A model generated the notes under the pieces. The model saw only the letters and a program-made list of their open reading frames with translations. It made no database searches and had not been told where the DNA came from. Shown here piece after piece: positions 26,241-35,144 of a DNA stretch of 50,637 nucleotides; within the stretch, counting starts at the first letter, position 1, and every line of letters starts with the position of its first letter. The stretch comes from Phycisphaerales bacterium (lineage in GTDB: Bacteria > Planctomycetota > Phycisphaerae > Phycisphaerales > UBA1924), in NCBI GenBank assembly GCA_013360675.1, contig JABWBB010000016.1:1-50637 (forward strand), written 5' to 3'. Both the position numbers and the translations under genes were made by a program.

Positions 26241-28058
26241 TTACCCCGGCACCTTCTCCAACTCCTTCGTCACGCGCGAGGCCAGACGGGCCAGCGTGTC
26301 GTAGCCAAAGTCGAACACCAGCCCCGCGGCCTTGAAGAGTTCGGGCAGGGGCTTGCTCCCGCCCAGCGACAGCGCCTTCAGGTACGCGTCGATCGCCGTC
26401 GTCTCGCCTTCTTCGAGCGAGCGCACCCAGAGTTGCAGCGAGCCCAGCATCGCGATGCCGTATTCGATGTAGTACATCGGGTGCGTGAAGAGGTGGAGTT
26501 GGCGCTGCCACATCGCGGCGCGCACGTCCTCAAGCCCCGACCAGTCGGCCCCTGAGCCGAAACGCGCGTCAAGATCAAGCCACGCATGCGTGCGCTCCGC
26601 GCGCGTGTGGGTCGGGTGGTCGTAGACCCAGAGTTGGAAGGCGTCGATCGTCGCGACCCACGGCAGGAGCGCGATACTCCGCTGGATCTGCTCGCGGGCC
26701 GCCCGGGCCTGGTCCTCGGCGCGCCCCTCGTAGAACGAGCCGTGCGCGTTCCAGTGACGCATCGACAGCATCTCCATGCTCATGCTCGCCACCTCGGCGA
26801 ACTCGGTGGGCGAATGGCGATAGGCCAGCAGCGGCTCGTGGTGGCACAGGCGGCTGTGGAAGGCGTGCCCCGCCTCGTGCACCATCGTCGTCACGTCGCG
26901 CTGCGTGCCCGCCGCGTTCATGAAGATGAAGTTCTTCTGCGAGCGGTCGCGCATGTACTGATACCCGCCCGGGGCCTTGCCCTTGCGCGAATCAAGATCA
27001 AGGCACGCGCCCGTCTTGGCCCCTGAGGTGTTGCCCCCGTCGCCCAGTTCGCTCAGCATCGAGGCCAGGCGGGGGTCGAGCGAGCGCATCGCCGCCACCG
27101 ACTTGGCCACCAGTTCCCGCCCGCCCTCGAAGGGGCGCAGCGGCTCGCGCCCGTGCTCGTCGACGCTGAAATCCCACGGGCGAAGGCGATCCACGCCCAG
27201 GTTCTTGCGGCGCTGCTCGTCGAGCGCACGCGTCAGCGGCATGATCGCTCGCGCGACGCCATCATGAAACGCGCGGCATTGGTCCGGGCCATAATCAAAC
27301 CGGTGCTTGCTCTTGAAGGCAAAGCCCACGTAGGAATCAAACCCCGCGTTGCGGGCCTGACGTGTGCGCAGCGGCACCATCTCTTCATAGATCGCGTGCA
27401 GCGCGTCGCGGTCCTGGGCGCGGCGCTCGGCGACCACCCGCCACGCCTTCTCGCGCACGCCCCGGTCGGTCACCTCGAGGTAGCGCGACATCTGCGGCAG
27501 GGTCTGCTCGCGCCCGTCGAAGGTCACCATCATCGCGGCGTTGATCTCGTCGTAGCGCTGGGCCAGGCGGTCGAGTGCGGTCTGGATCGGGATGTTCTCC
27601 TCGCGGAAGAGTTCGACGTCGGCTCGCACCGATCGCTCGAGCACGCCGTAGCGCCCGGCATCGAGCGGATACGCCTTCATCAACTCGGTCTGGCGCGTGT
27701 CGAGGTCGAACCCCAGGGCCGTCAGTCGGGGCTGGACATTCTCGACAAAGGCGAGGTACGCGTCGCGGGCGGCGGTGTCCTGCGTGTCGCAGGTCATGTC
27801 GATGTAGAGATTCGCCCGCGCCTCGCTGCAGGCGGCGTCGAGGTCGCTGCGATCGAGCAGCCATGCTTCGAGTTCCTTCGCGCTGGACACGGGGCGACCC
27901 GCCAGCGAAAGGGCGAGGGCCTCGACCGCGTCGATGCGCGTCGCGTCGAGGTCGGCGGGAACAAACGTCGAGGCGCGATGGATCATGCCCATGGTATCGG
28001 GCAAGGCCGCAGCGGCAATTCGCGGGAACCCCGCGGCGGTGAATCGAACCCGCGTCAT
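26241..28058 (-). CDS. M3-family oligoendopeptidase
   Basis: A zinc metallopeptidase of the M3 (thimet/PepF-like) family that cleaves oligopeptides in the cytoplasm. The zinc site is VHEAGHAF (H394, E395, H398), with a third ligand from SPTEFAEVASMSMEML about 23 residues later. The length of about 600 residues and the helical character are normal for the family. The ATG at 28058 overlaps the stop of the upstream oxidoreductase gene as ATGA, which suggests translational coupling. A start at 27992 (MGMIHRASTF) would remove 22 residues that do not resemble the family and is also plausible. No signal peptide. Confidence 0.9.
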   Translation of the reverse strand: MTRVRFTAAGFPRIAAAALPDTMGMIHRASTFVPADLDATRIDAVEALALSLAGRPVSSAKELEAWLLDRSDLDAACSEARANLYIDMTCDTQDTAARDAYLAFVENVQPRLTALGFDLDTRQTELMKAYPLDAGRYGVLERSVRADVELFREENIPIQTALDRLAQRYDEINAAMMVTFDGREQTLPQMSRYLEVTDRGVREKAWRVVAERRAQDRDALHAIYEEMVPLRTRQARNAGFDSYVGFAFKSKHRFDYGPDQCRAFHDGVARAIMPLTRALDEQRRKNLGVDRLRPWDFSVDEHGREPLRPFEGGRELVAKSVAAMRSLDPRLASMLSELGDGGNTSGAKTGACLDLDSRKGKAPGGYQYMRDRSQKNFIFMNAAGTQRDVTTMVHEAGHAFHSRLCHHEPLLAYRHSPTEFAEVASMSMEMLSMRHWNAHGSFYEGRAEDQARAAREQIQRSIALLPWVATIDAFQLWVYDHPTHTRAERTHAWLDLDARFGSGADWSGLEDVRAAMWQRQLHLFTHPMYYIEYGIAMLGSLQLWVRSLEEGETTAIDAYLKALSLGGSKPLPELFKAAGLVFDFGYDTLARLASRVTKELEKVPG

Positions 28059-29653
28059 CCTCGCACGGCGATCTCTTCCTCGCCGATCGACCCCGCCGCG
28101 TGCAGCGCCTTCTCGCGGGCCAGCCGCTTCTCGCCGCTGCCGGCGACACGGGACCGCTCGTGCTCGGCGGCCTGGCGCCCGTCCGCCGTCACCTTATAAA
28201 CCACGCCGATGGTCGTCTCGGCCTCGCCCAGCAGCAGGCGGTTGACCAGTTCGACCCCCTGCATCAGCGAGTGGTCGGTGTTGGCCACCTCGTACTTCCA
28301 CATGCCAAAACGCCCGCGGCTGTAGATCCCCCGCGCCTCGAGCCACGGGATCACCACCGCCAGGCGCGCATCGCGATCCACGCTGGGCGTGGGGTAGGAA
28401 TAGTCGGCGTAATAGCACCAGCGGCTGACGATGTTTGCCCGCTCGCCCGGCATCAGCAGACCAGCCTTTTCCAGCCCGGTGATGACCTCGTCGACGACCG
28501 CATCGGGGTTGCGCCCCGCGTGGCCGGGCGTGGGCTTGAGCGTGCTCTCGCTCACCTCGCACAGCAGCGAGTAGTAGTTGTCCTTGTCGGGCGTCATGTG
28601 GGGCGAGTAGTTCGAGAGATAGGTGACGCGATAGAAGGGGCAGTTGTCCTCGGGGAAGTACATCCAGCTCTTGGTGTCGGGGGTGCCCCCGCCGGGAACA
28701 CGGCTCTTGAGCCCGATGCCGACCATGTACCCCGCGCTGTGCAGCAGCCCCGCCGCCGCCTCGCGGATCGCGTCGGGCACCTCGCCGCGGAGTTTGTCGC
28801 GGCAGAGCACGTCGAGGGGGATGGTCGAGAGGAGCGCGTCGTAGCGTTCGCGCGTGCCGTCGGAAAACTCCGCGATCCTCGCGTCGACGTCGATGCTGAC
28901 CAGTGCGCGATTGAGCTTGACGTGCGAATCGGGGGTCTCGTGGCCCTCATCGGAGAGGCCCAGCACGGGCCCGAAGCGCTTGTAGAACTCGCCCGTCCCG
29001 CCGCGGAGGGGGAACTTGAAGCGGTTGTTGGGCCCCCAGCCATAGTCGTCGGTCTCGAGGACGAGGTTGCGCAGGGCGCGCTCGACATCGATGACGGCGA
29101 CGCGTTCGCCGATCCACTGCTTGTTCATCATCTCGGGCGGGTGGGCCCAGACCTTGAAGTTGTACGGACGCATGAACCAGCGGGCGATCCCCTCGCCGAA
29201 GACCGCGTCGATGAACTCGCCGAAGTTGGCGGCGTCGGCGACGGAGCGGACCTTGCCCTTGCCGTTCTGCGCGCGCATCAGGCCGGTGATGCACTCGAGG
29301 GCGACCTCGCGCGGGAGGTAGCGGATGTTGTTCTGGAAGGGATAGGGCACCCACCGGTCGAACATGCGCACCCAGCTCTCGCGGTCGATGAGGCTGAACT
29401 CCTCACCCATGAGGCGCTCGAAGCACTTGTCGTAGTAGGTGTAATGGCTGAACATCACGTGCCCGCCGATGTCCCAGGTGAACCCGGCGTCGTCGGTGAA
29501 ACTCTGCGACAGCCCGCCCACGCGCCCCTGGGCCTCGTAGAGCGCGAAGTTGGTGTGCCCCAGCTCCTTGAGGCGATACCCCGCCCCCAGACCGGTGGGG
29601 CCGGCACCGACGATCACGAAGCGGGCATCGCCCGCGAGATAACCCTTGTCCAT
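28055..29653 (-). CDS. FAD-dependent oxidoreductase, UDP-galactopyranose-mutase-like
   Basis: A 532-residue flavoprotein. The N-terminal Rossmann dinucleotide site is FVIVGAGPTGLGAGYRLKELG, with the ribose-binding acid E in FALYEAQGRVGGLS. The next segment (FTWDIGGHVMFSHYTYYDKCFERLM) and WVPYPFQNNIRYLP resemble UDP-galactopyranose mutases and protoporphyrinogen-oxidase-like amine oxidases. The ATG at 29653 follows AGGAGG closely. Substrate is uncertain; sugar-nucleotide or polysaccharide metabolism is a guess from the family. It overlaps the M3 peptidase gene by four bases. The 297 bases upstream contain an A8 run but no gene. Confidence 0.85.
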   Translation of the reverse strand: MDKGYLAGDARFVIVGAGPTGLGAGYRLKELGHTNFALYEAQGRVGGLSQSFTDDAGFTWDIGGHVMFSHYTYYDKCFERLMGEEFSLIDRESWVRMFDRWVPYPFQNNIRYLPREVALECITGLMRAQNGKGKVRSVADAANFGEFIDAVFGEGIARWFMRPYNFKVWAHPPEMMNKQWIGERVAVIDVERALRNLVLETDDYGWGPNNRFKFPLRGGTGEFYKRFGPVLGLSDEGHETPDSHVKLNRALVSIDVDARIAEFSDGTRERYDALLSTIPLDVLCRDKLRGEVPDAIREAAAGLLHSAGYMVGIGLKSRVPGGGTPDTKSWMYFPEDNCPFYRVTYLSNYSPHMTPDKDNYYSLLCEVSESTLKPTPGHAGRNPDAVVDEVITGLEKAGLLMPGERANIVSRWCYYADYSYPTPSVDRDARLAVVIPWLEARGIYSRGRFGMWKYEVANTDHSLMQGVELVNRLLLGEAETTIGVVYKVTADGRQAAEHERSRVAGSGEKRLAREKALHAAGSIGEEEIAVRG

Positions 29654-29950
29654 GGCGCCTCCTGGGCCCGGCTGGCCGTTGTGGCCGCGGGCCGATCCCC
29701 ACGCAGGCCCCAAGCCTAGCAGGCCCACCCCCCACGGCCAGGACAACAACCCGGTGCGTACAACAACTCAAAAAAAATGAAACAGTAAGGATCCGCATGC
29801 GTTGAACCCCGGATACTCGCTCTTGAAAGTGACGACGTGGGGTTCAGCCATTCAACGGAGCTCGGAGTGCATATTTCTGAAACCGCGGGTTTGTTTCGCG
29901 GTACGTGCGATCGGTACGCAGCGTGAGTCTTGATGTCGGCAGGAGTATTC

Positions 29951-30769
29951 GTGGCCGCCAATAACCCAGCCAAAGATCGTGCGCGGCCGATCCCCGAGGT
30001 AGTCCTCAAGGCTGGCGATCCGTTGTTGTTGGCGCGTCTGGCCTGCGCGGTGGAGGCGATCTGCCGCCTGCCCGCGATCCCCGTGGTGGATTGGTGCGAT
30101 CGGGCCGCAAGCGCGGTGGGGCACTTGGCGCCCAGGGGAATCGTGGGCGTGGTCGCGTGCAGCCTCGGGGCCAAGGGAGTCATTCAAACCATCCTGGCGA
30201 CGGGTGCGGCGTGCGTGGGGGCATCGATCGCCGAGGTTGAGCGAGCCGCGCAGTTGGGTGCTCGACTGGAGAGGCTGGCCGGCCAGCCGTGGACGCCTGC
30301 CACCCTGAGTTCGCCCGCGGGCGTGTTCATTCCCGCGCAGGTCGATGGCGTTCACCAAGACGTGTGGGAGTCGGCCTCGTCGCGCCCGGTGCTGGCGCGG
30401 CATGTGGCGTGCGGCGGGCAGACGCCCTCACTCCTGGTGTACCTCCAGACCAACGATCCCGACGCCCATGTCTCCCTGCTCGACGCGGTGATGCCGGTGC
30501 TCATGCGTCGCGTGAAGCACACCGTCTGGCCGACGCGGACCAACGGCTGGGTCAGCCCCAGCGAGCACGGCGTGCTGGATCAACTCGTGCTCGGTCTTTC
30601 CGTGCGCGAGGCGGCCGTCGCTCTCAACAAGAGCCCGCACACGGTGCATGATCACGTGAAAAGTCTGCACCGGAAACTCGGGGCCAGCTCGCGGGCCATG
30701 CTCGTGGCCCGCGCCCTGGGGCACCCTGTCCCGATCGTGGACGTGCTGACCGACGGTGTACATCAATAG
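29951..30769 (+). CDS. LuxR-type transcriptional regulator with unrecognised N-terminal domain
   Basis: The C-terminal 65 residues form a LuxR helix-turn-helix (WVSPSEHGVLDQLVLGLSVREAAVALNKSPHTVHDHVKSLHRKLG). The N-terminal 200 residues match no sensor domain I know: there is no receiver aspartate pocket and no clear PAS or GAF signature. I chose the GTG at 29951 because AGGAG lies five bases upstream; the ATG at 29933 would add six residues. The total is 272 residues. Just upstream (29899-29920) GGTACG occurs twice, a possible operator. The stop codon lies in a small palindrome (CAATAG/CTATTG, 30764-30777). Confidence 0.85.
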   Translation: MAANNPAKDRARPIPEVVLKAGDPLLLARLACAVEAICRLPAIPVVDWCDRAASAVGHLAPRGIVGVVACSLGAKGVIQTILATGAACVGASIAEVERAAQLGARLERLAGQPWTPATLSSPAGVFIPAQVDGVHQDVWESASSRPVLARHVACGGQTPSLLVYLQTNDPDAHVSLLDAVMPVLMRRVKHTVWPTRTNGWVSPSEHGVLDQLVLGLSVREAAVALNKSPHTVHDHVKSLHRKLGASSRAMLVARALGHPVPIVDVLTDGVHQ

Positions 30770-30823
30770 CCCTATTGGGCCATGTTCATGAGCAGGGGAT
30801 ATAGAAGGATCCGAACCCGCGGC

Positions 30824-31393
30824 TTAGCGGGCGGCCTGTGACAGGCGACGCCGGATCTGCTCGGCCAGGCGAGCCGCCAAACGCGAATCCCGCGCCACGG
30901 GCGTCTCCATCCCGTAGGTCACCCAGCGCTGCTTGAGCGCCGGATCCTCGGTGACCGAACCCTGCGACATGGCCCGCGGCGGGAGCCTCAGCCCCGGGTT
31001 GTGCGCGCGATACACGCTCACATCCACCTCGGCCACCACCGGGCCATCTTGCCACGGCGTATCGGTGGCGGGGGCGTCGGCGGGCGGCTTGAAGGTCACG
31101 CGGACGCGCCGTCGCTGGTCGTTGACCAGGTCTTCAAACTCCTGCTCGAGGCTGGATTGCTCGCTGTCCCAGGGTGTGCCCAGCCCGGCCGTGGTCTTGG
31201 CCCGGGTCGTGACCACGCCCGCCTCGGCATCGACGCGTTCGATCGTGAAACGGTGCTCGCGCAGCGTTTCACGGGTGGCGTCGAAGGCTTGGGCGTACAT
31301 CCCGGCGGGGATGTCCACGCGGGGCGAGCTCGCGCCGCCGGCGCAGCCGCCCAGCAGCATCAGGGGGGCCAGGAGTGTCCACATCCGGGTCAT
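30824..31393 (-). CDS. Lipoprotein of unknown function
   Basis: A 189-residue protein with a lipoprotein signal (MTRMWTLLAPLMLLGGCAGG; lipobox LLGGC), so it is probably anchored to a membrane after cysteine lipidation. The mature part is acidic and mixed alpha/beta with AFDATRETLREHRFTIERVD and a C-terminal helix rich in Arg. It belongs to no family I can name. Two in-frame ATGs (31393 and 31384) precede the signal. It is divergent from rsmD across 61 bases. Confidence 0.75.
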   Translation of the reverse strand: MTRMWTLLAPLMLLGGCAGGASSPRVDIPAGMYAQAFDATRETLREHRFTIERVDAEAGVVTTRAKTTAGLGTPWDSEQSSLEQEFEDLVNDQRRRVRVTFKPPADAPATDTPWQDGPVVAEVDVSVYRAHNPGLRLPPRAMSQGSVTEDPALKQRWVTYGMETPVARDSRLAARLAEQIRRRLSQAAR

Positions 31394-31454
31394 GCGAGGG
31401 GAGCGTAGCAGAGCCCGCCGTGCGTGTGGGGCTAGTGTTGAGGCGGGAGGTCTG

Positions 31455-32234
31455 ATGCGGATTATTTCGGGCGAGTTTCGGCATCGGCGCATCGAGGCCC
31501 CTCCTGAGGGGGTGTCGACGCGGCCCATTCCGGACAGGATCAAGGAGTCGCTCTTTGGGATCCTTCGCGGGAACTGCGAGGGGGCGAGCGTGGTGGACTG
31601 CTTTGCGGGGACGGGGGCGATCGGGCTCGAGGCCATCAGCCGCGGCGCCGCCCGTTGCGTCTTTGTCGAGCAGGACAAGGTCATGGCCAGGGTGCTTGAG
31701 CGCAACGTCGAGACGCTCGGGGCGGCCGACCGGTGCGAGGTGGTCTGCGCCGACGCGCTGGGCGCGGGGGCGCTGGCCCGCTTCCCCAGGCCCATCGACC
31801 TGGCTTTCTTTGATCCGCCGTATCCGATGATGGAAGACCCGCTGGCCTGCCGGCGGATCATGGCGCAACTGGCCGCGACCATCGCGCTGCTGAGCGACCA
31901 GGGGTTCGCGATCTTGCGCACGCCCTGGCCCTTGCTGCGGCGTGCCGCTGCGGCTCCGGCGACACCGGGGGAAGTGGCCCCCGAGCCGCGGCGCTTCAAG
32001 AAGCCGCCGCGCAATGACTGGAAGCGACGCTTGTCGCGGGGCGAACCGATCGAGGATGTCGAGACGATCGACCTGGGCGATGGGGACGAGTCGTTCGAAC
32101 TGCCGAACGACGATGCCGCACCGCCGCCCAAGCCCGTCGAGGTTGAACTGAAGATCCCCGGGGCGGCGGGGCCCGAGACGCACGTGTATGGCGGGATGGC
32201 CATTCATCTCTACATGCGCGCGAGAAACGCCTGA
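31455..32234 (+). CDS. rsmD: 16S rRNA m2G966 methyltransferase RsmD
   Basis: An SAM-dependent methyltransferase that modifies G966 of 16S rRNA. The ATG at 31455 follows GGGAGG. The N-terminus MRIISGEFRHRRIEAPPEGVSTRPIPDRIKESLF is the family hallmark, followed by the SAM motif VVDCFAGTGAIGLEAISRGA and the catalytic FFDPPYP. Length is 259 residues against about 190 usually. The excess is a C-terminal insert (about residues 160-240) rich in Pro, Asp and Glu (VETIDLGDGDESFELPNDD), before the final strand YGGMAIHLYMRA. It is 24 bases before the M16 peptidase gene. Confidence 0.93.
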   Translation: MRIISGEFRHRRIEAPPEGVSTRPIPDRIKESLFGILRGNCEGASVVDCFAGTGAIGLEAISRGAARCVFVEQDKVMARVLERNVETLGAADRCEVVCADALGAGALARFPRPIDLAFFDPPYPMMEDPLACRRIMAQLAATIALLSDQGFAILRTPWPLLRRAAAAPATPGEVAPEPRRFKKPPRNDWKRRLSRGEPIEDVETIDLGDGDESFELPNDDAAPPPKPVEVELKIPGAAGPETHVYGGMAIHLYMRARNA

Positions 32235-32258
32235 ACCTATGACCCAAGGAGTGTTCCC

Positions 32259-35063
32259 ATGTCTTTCTTTCTGCGCGGCGTTGGCGTGTCGTTGGTCCTT
32301 GGCGCCGCGATGATCGCCAGCGCCCAGCCGCTCGAGGCCGACCCTCGCGTGGTCGCGGGGAGCCTGGACAACGGGCTGTCGTACCTGGTGATGCGTCACG
32401 AGAAGCCGCCGGGGCGCGCGGGCGTGTGGATGCACATCTCGAGCGGGTCGCTCAACGAGACCGAGGAGCAGCGGGGCGTGGCCCACTTCCTCGAGCACAT
32501 GGCCTTCAACGGGTCGGAGAACTTCCCGCCCGGCAGCGTGATCGATTATTTCCAGAGCCTGGGGCTGACGTTCGGGCGGCACCAGAACGCCTTCACCAGT
32601 TTCGACCAGACGACCTACCAGTTGAGCCTGCCCGACGCCTCATCCGAGACCGTCGACAAGGCCATGCTCTTCTTCAGCGACGTGCTGATGCGCCTGAGCC
32701 TGCTCCCCGAAGAGATCGACGAGGAGCGGCAGATCATCCTCGAAGAGAAGACCGCGCGCAAGAGCGGCCGCCAGCGCGTGAGCGAGTATCTGCTCGAGCG
32801 ACTGGCGCCCGGCTCGACGCTCGGGCGACGCCTGCCCATCGGCACCGAAGAAACGATCCGCGGCTTTACCCCCCAGCAGTTCCGCGACTATTGGACCACC
32901 TGGTACACGCCCGCCAACACCACGCTGATCGTTGTTGCCGACGCCGACCCGACCGCGATGATCGACCTGATCCGCGCTCGCTTCACCACCGACACCAAGG
33001 CCCCACGCCCGATCGACCGCGAGGTGGGAATCACCCCCTATGCCGAGTCCTTTGGCGTGGTGGCCAGCGACCCCGAATTGACTCGGGCGACGGTTTCAAT
33101 CCAGTGCATTGCCCCCGCGGCCGAGCCAACGACCACCCGCGCCCATCTGCGCCAGCGCATGCTTGAGCAGATGGCACAGACCGCGTTCAACCGCCGGCTC
33201 GATGCGAAGATCGCCGCGGGCACGCTCAAGGTGCAGAACGCGCAGGGCGGGAGCGTGGACCAGGCCCGCATCGTGCGGGTCAACCAGGTCAGCGCGTCGG
33301 GCGATGCGGCACAGTGGGCGTCGATGCTCGATGCCCTGGCCCTCGAGACTCGCCGCGCCACGCAGTATGGCTTCAGCGCTAAGGAAGTGGCCGATGCACG
33401 CACCGCGATCCTCACCCAACTCGAACGGGCCGCGATCAACGACAAGTCCCTTCCGGCCCAGGCCTACCTCATGCGCCTCAACCTCAGCGTGGCCTCGGGC
33501 GACACCTTCATGAATGCGGGCGAGCGGCACGCGCTGGCCACGGCGCTGATGAACGAGATCACCCCCGACGAGGTGTCGAGCTGGTTCGCGTCGGCGTTCG
33601 CGTTCGACAAGGTCTGCGTGATTGCGCAGTTGCCAGCGGGGCCGAACCTGCCCAGCGAGTCCGACGTGCTCGCCGCGGGGCTCAAGGCGCTGGCGCAGGA
33701 GCCCCAGCGGGAGGAGGCGAGCGGCGAAGTCGTCGCGCTGCTCGACACACTCCCCGCGCCCGGGGCCTGGACAACACAATCCACGCACGAGGGGGCGGCG
33801 GTCTGGTCTGGCCTGTTGTCCAACGGCGTGCGGATGCACCACAAGGCGATGGACTATCGCAAAGACAGCGTGACGATCGCGGTCACACTGCTCGGCGGCT
33901 CGCTGAGTGAGACCGCCGCCAACCGGGGCATCACCGAGGCCGCGAGCGTGGCGCTCAATCAGCCGGCCACGACGCGCCTGACCTCGACGCAGATCCGCGA
34001 CCTGATGATCGACAAGAAGGTGTCGTTCAACGGGCGCGCGGGGGCGGACGCTTTGCAACTGGTGGTCGGCGGCACGCCGGAATCGATCGAAGCGGGGATG
34101 GAACTTATCCACGCACTGCTCACAGGCGCCCGCATCGAAGAGACGGCGTTCAGCCAGTGGAAGGCCCGCGCGGTGCAGGGCATCGAGGCCAGCCTGAAGA
34201 ACCCGCAGTTGGCATTCCCGCGAGTGCTCGCCGAGACGATCGTCCCCGCGGGCGAGACGCGCCTTCGCCCGCTGAGCGTCGAGCAGGTCAACGCCCTGAC
34301 GCGCGAGGCGTCGCAGGCGTGGCTCGACGGGCTGCTGATGAACTCGCCCATCGAGGTCGCCGTGGTGGGTGACATGGATCGCGAGCGGGCGATGGAACTG
34401 GTGGCGAAGTATGTCGGGTCGATCCCGGCGCGCGAGCCGGCCGAGACCGGGCACTATGCCGACAAGCGCGTGGTGCCGCGCCCCGTGGGCCCGCTCACCA
34501 CGGAGCGATCGATCGAATCGACCACGCAGGTGGCCTGGGTGATGTGCGGGTTCTTCGGGCCCGACCAGGCGCAGGTGGATGACGTGCGGGCCCTCGCGCT
34601 CGCCTCGCGCATTCTGAGCACGCGCATGGTGCATGAGATCCGCGAGAAGGCGCAACTGGTCTACTCGATCGGCGCCCGCGTCCAGCCCGGGACAACCTAC
34701 TTCGGCTACGGCACATTCTCGGCGTCGTCGTCGACCCAGCCCGAAAAAGCCGTCGCACTCGCCTCCAAGATCCGCGAGATGTTCGACGCCTTCGCCAAAG
34801 ACGGCGTCACGCCTGAGGAACTCGAGGTCGCCAAGCGACAGACGGCCAACAGCCTCGACGAGGCCATGAAGGAGCCTTCGTTCTGGCAGTCTCGCCTCGA
34901 GACGCTGGTATACGACGGCGTGGGGCTCGACGCGGCGGCGAACGAAGCCGCGGCGTACCAGGACATCACCGCCGAGCAGATTGTCAACACCTTCCGTCGC
35001 TACGACACGCCCGACGCGCAGGTGCGGGTGATCGTCCGACCCGCCGCCCCCACGGCGCCCTGA
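32259..35063 (+). CDS. Secreted M16-family metallopeptidase
   Basis: A 934-residue exported pitrilysin-type peptidase. The start is fixed by AAGGAG seven bases before the ATG, and a signal peptide is visible (MSFFLRGVGVSLVLGAAMIASA). The inverted zinc motif is HFLEH (H76, E79, H80), with the third ligand in EIDEERQIILEE near residue 156, at the expected distance. The C-terminal half is the inactive M16 partner domain (TTQVAWVMCGFFG...REKAQLVYSIGARV). It probably degrades peptides in the periplasm. A bidirectional terminator separates it from the convergent atpG. Confidence 0.93.
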   Translation: MSFFLRGVGVSLVLGAAMIASAQPLEADPRVVAGSLDNGLSYLVMRHEKPPGRAGVWMHISSGSLNETEEQRGVAHFLEHMAFNGSENFPPGSVIDYFQSLGLTFGRHQNAFTSFDQTTYQLSLPDASSETVDKAMLFFSDVLMRLSLLPEEIDEERQIILEEKTARKSGRQRVSEYLLERLAPGSTLGRRLPIGTEETIRGFTPQQFRDYWTTWYTPANTTLIVVADADPTAMIDLIRARFTTDTKAPRPIDREVGITPYAESFGVVASDPELTRATVSIQCIAPAAEPTTTRAHLRQRMLEQMAQTAFNRRLDAKIAAGTLKVQNAQGGSVDQARIVRVNQVSASGDAAQWASMLDALALETRRATQYGFSAKEVADARTAILTQLERAAINDKSLPAQAYLMRLNLSVASGDTFMNAGERHALATALMNEITPDEVSSWFASAFAFDKVCVIAQLPAGPNLPSESDVLAAGLKALAQEPQREEASGEVVALLDTLPAPGAWTTQSTHEGAAVWSGLLSNGVRMHHKAMDYRKDSVTIAVTLLGGSLSETAANRGITEAASVALNQPATTRLTSTQIRDLMIDKKVSFNGRAGADALQLVVGGTPESIEAGMELIHALLTGARIEETAFSQWKARAVQGIEASLKNPQLAFPRVLAETIVPAGETRLRPLSVEQVNALTREASQAWLDGLLMNSPIEVAVVGDMDRERAMELVAKYVGSIPAREPAETGHYADKRVVPRPVGPLTTERSIESTTQVAWVMCGFFGPDQAQVDDVRALALASRILSTRMVHEIREKAQLVYSIGARVQPGTTYFGYGTFSASSSTQPEKAVALASKIREMFDAFAKDGVTPEELEVAKRQTANSLDEAMKEPSFWQSRLETLVYDGVGLDAAANEAAAYQDITAEQIVNTFRRYDTPDAQVRVIVRPAAPTAP

Positions 35064-35085
35064 GCCCACGCGCACGACAATGAAA

Positions 35086-35116
35086 AACGCCGGGGCGCGA
35101 TCGGCGCTCCGGCGTT
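35086..35116. terminator. Bidirectional rho-independent terminator
   Basis: AACGCCGG (35086-35093) pairs with CCGGCGTT (35109-35116), and the stem continues through a G-T wobble and GCGC/GCGC to about 13 pairs. It has an A-run on the left and TTATTG on the right. It lies between the convergent M16 peptidase and atpG genes and could serve both. Confidence 0.8.
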
Positions 35117-35144
35117 ATTGATTGGCGTGATGCGAAATGCCGGA

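Noticed and set aside
28029..28050. A tRNA T-loop-like string (GGTTCGATTC on the minus strand)
   Set aside because: The flanking bases do not form a T-stem, no acceptor or anticodon arm is found around it, and it lies inside the M3 peptidase reading frame.
30933..32583. Long open frames on both strands extending across the lipoprotein and rsmD genes
   Set aside because: Recognisable protein sequence exists only within 30824-31393 (minus) and 31455-32234 (plus); the remainder is shadow of these genes.
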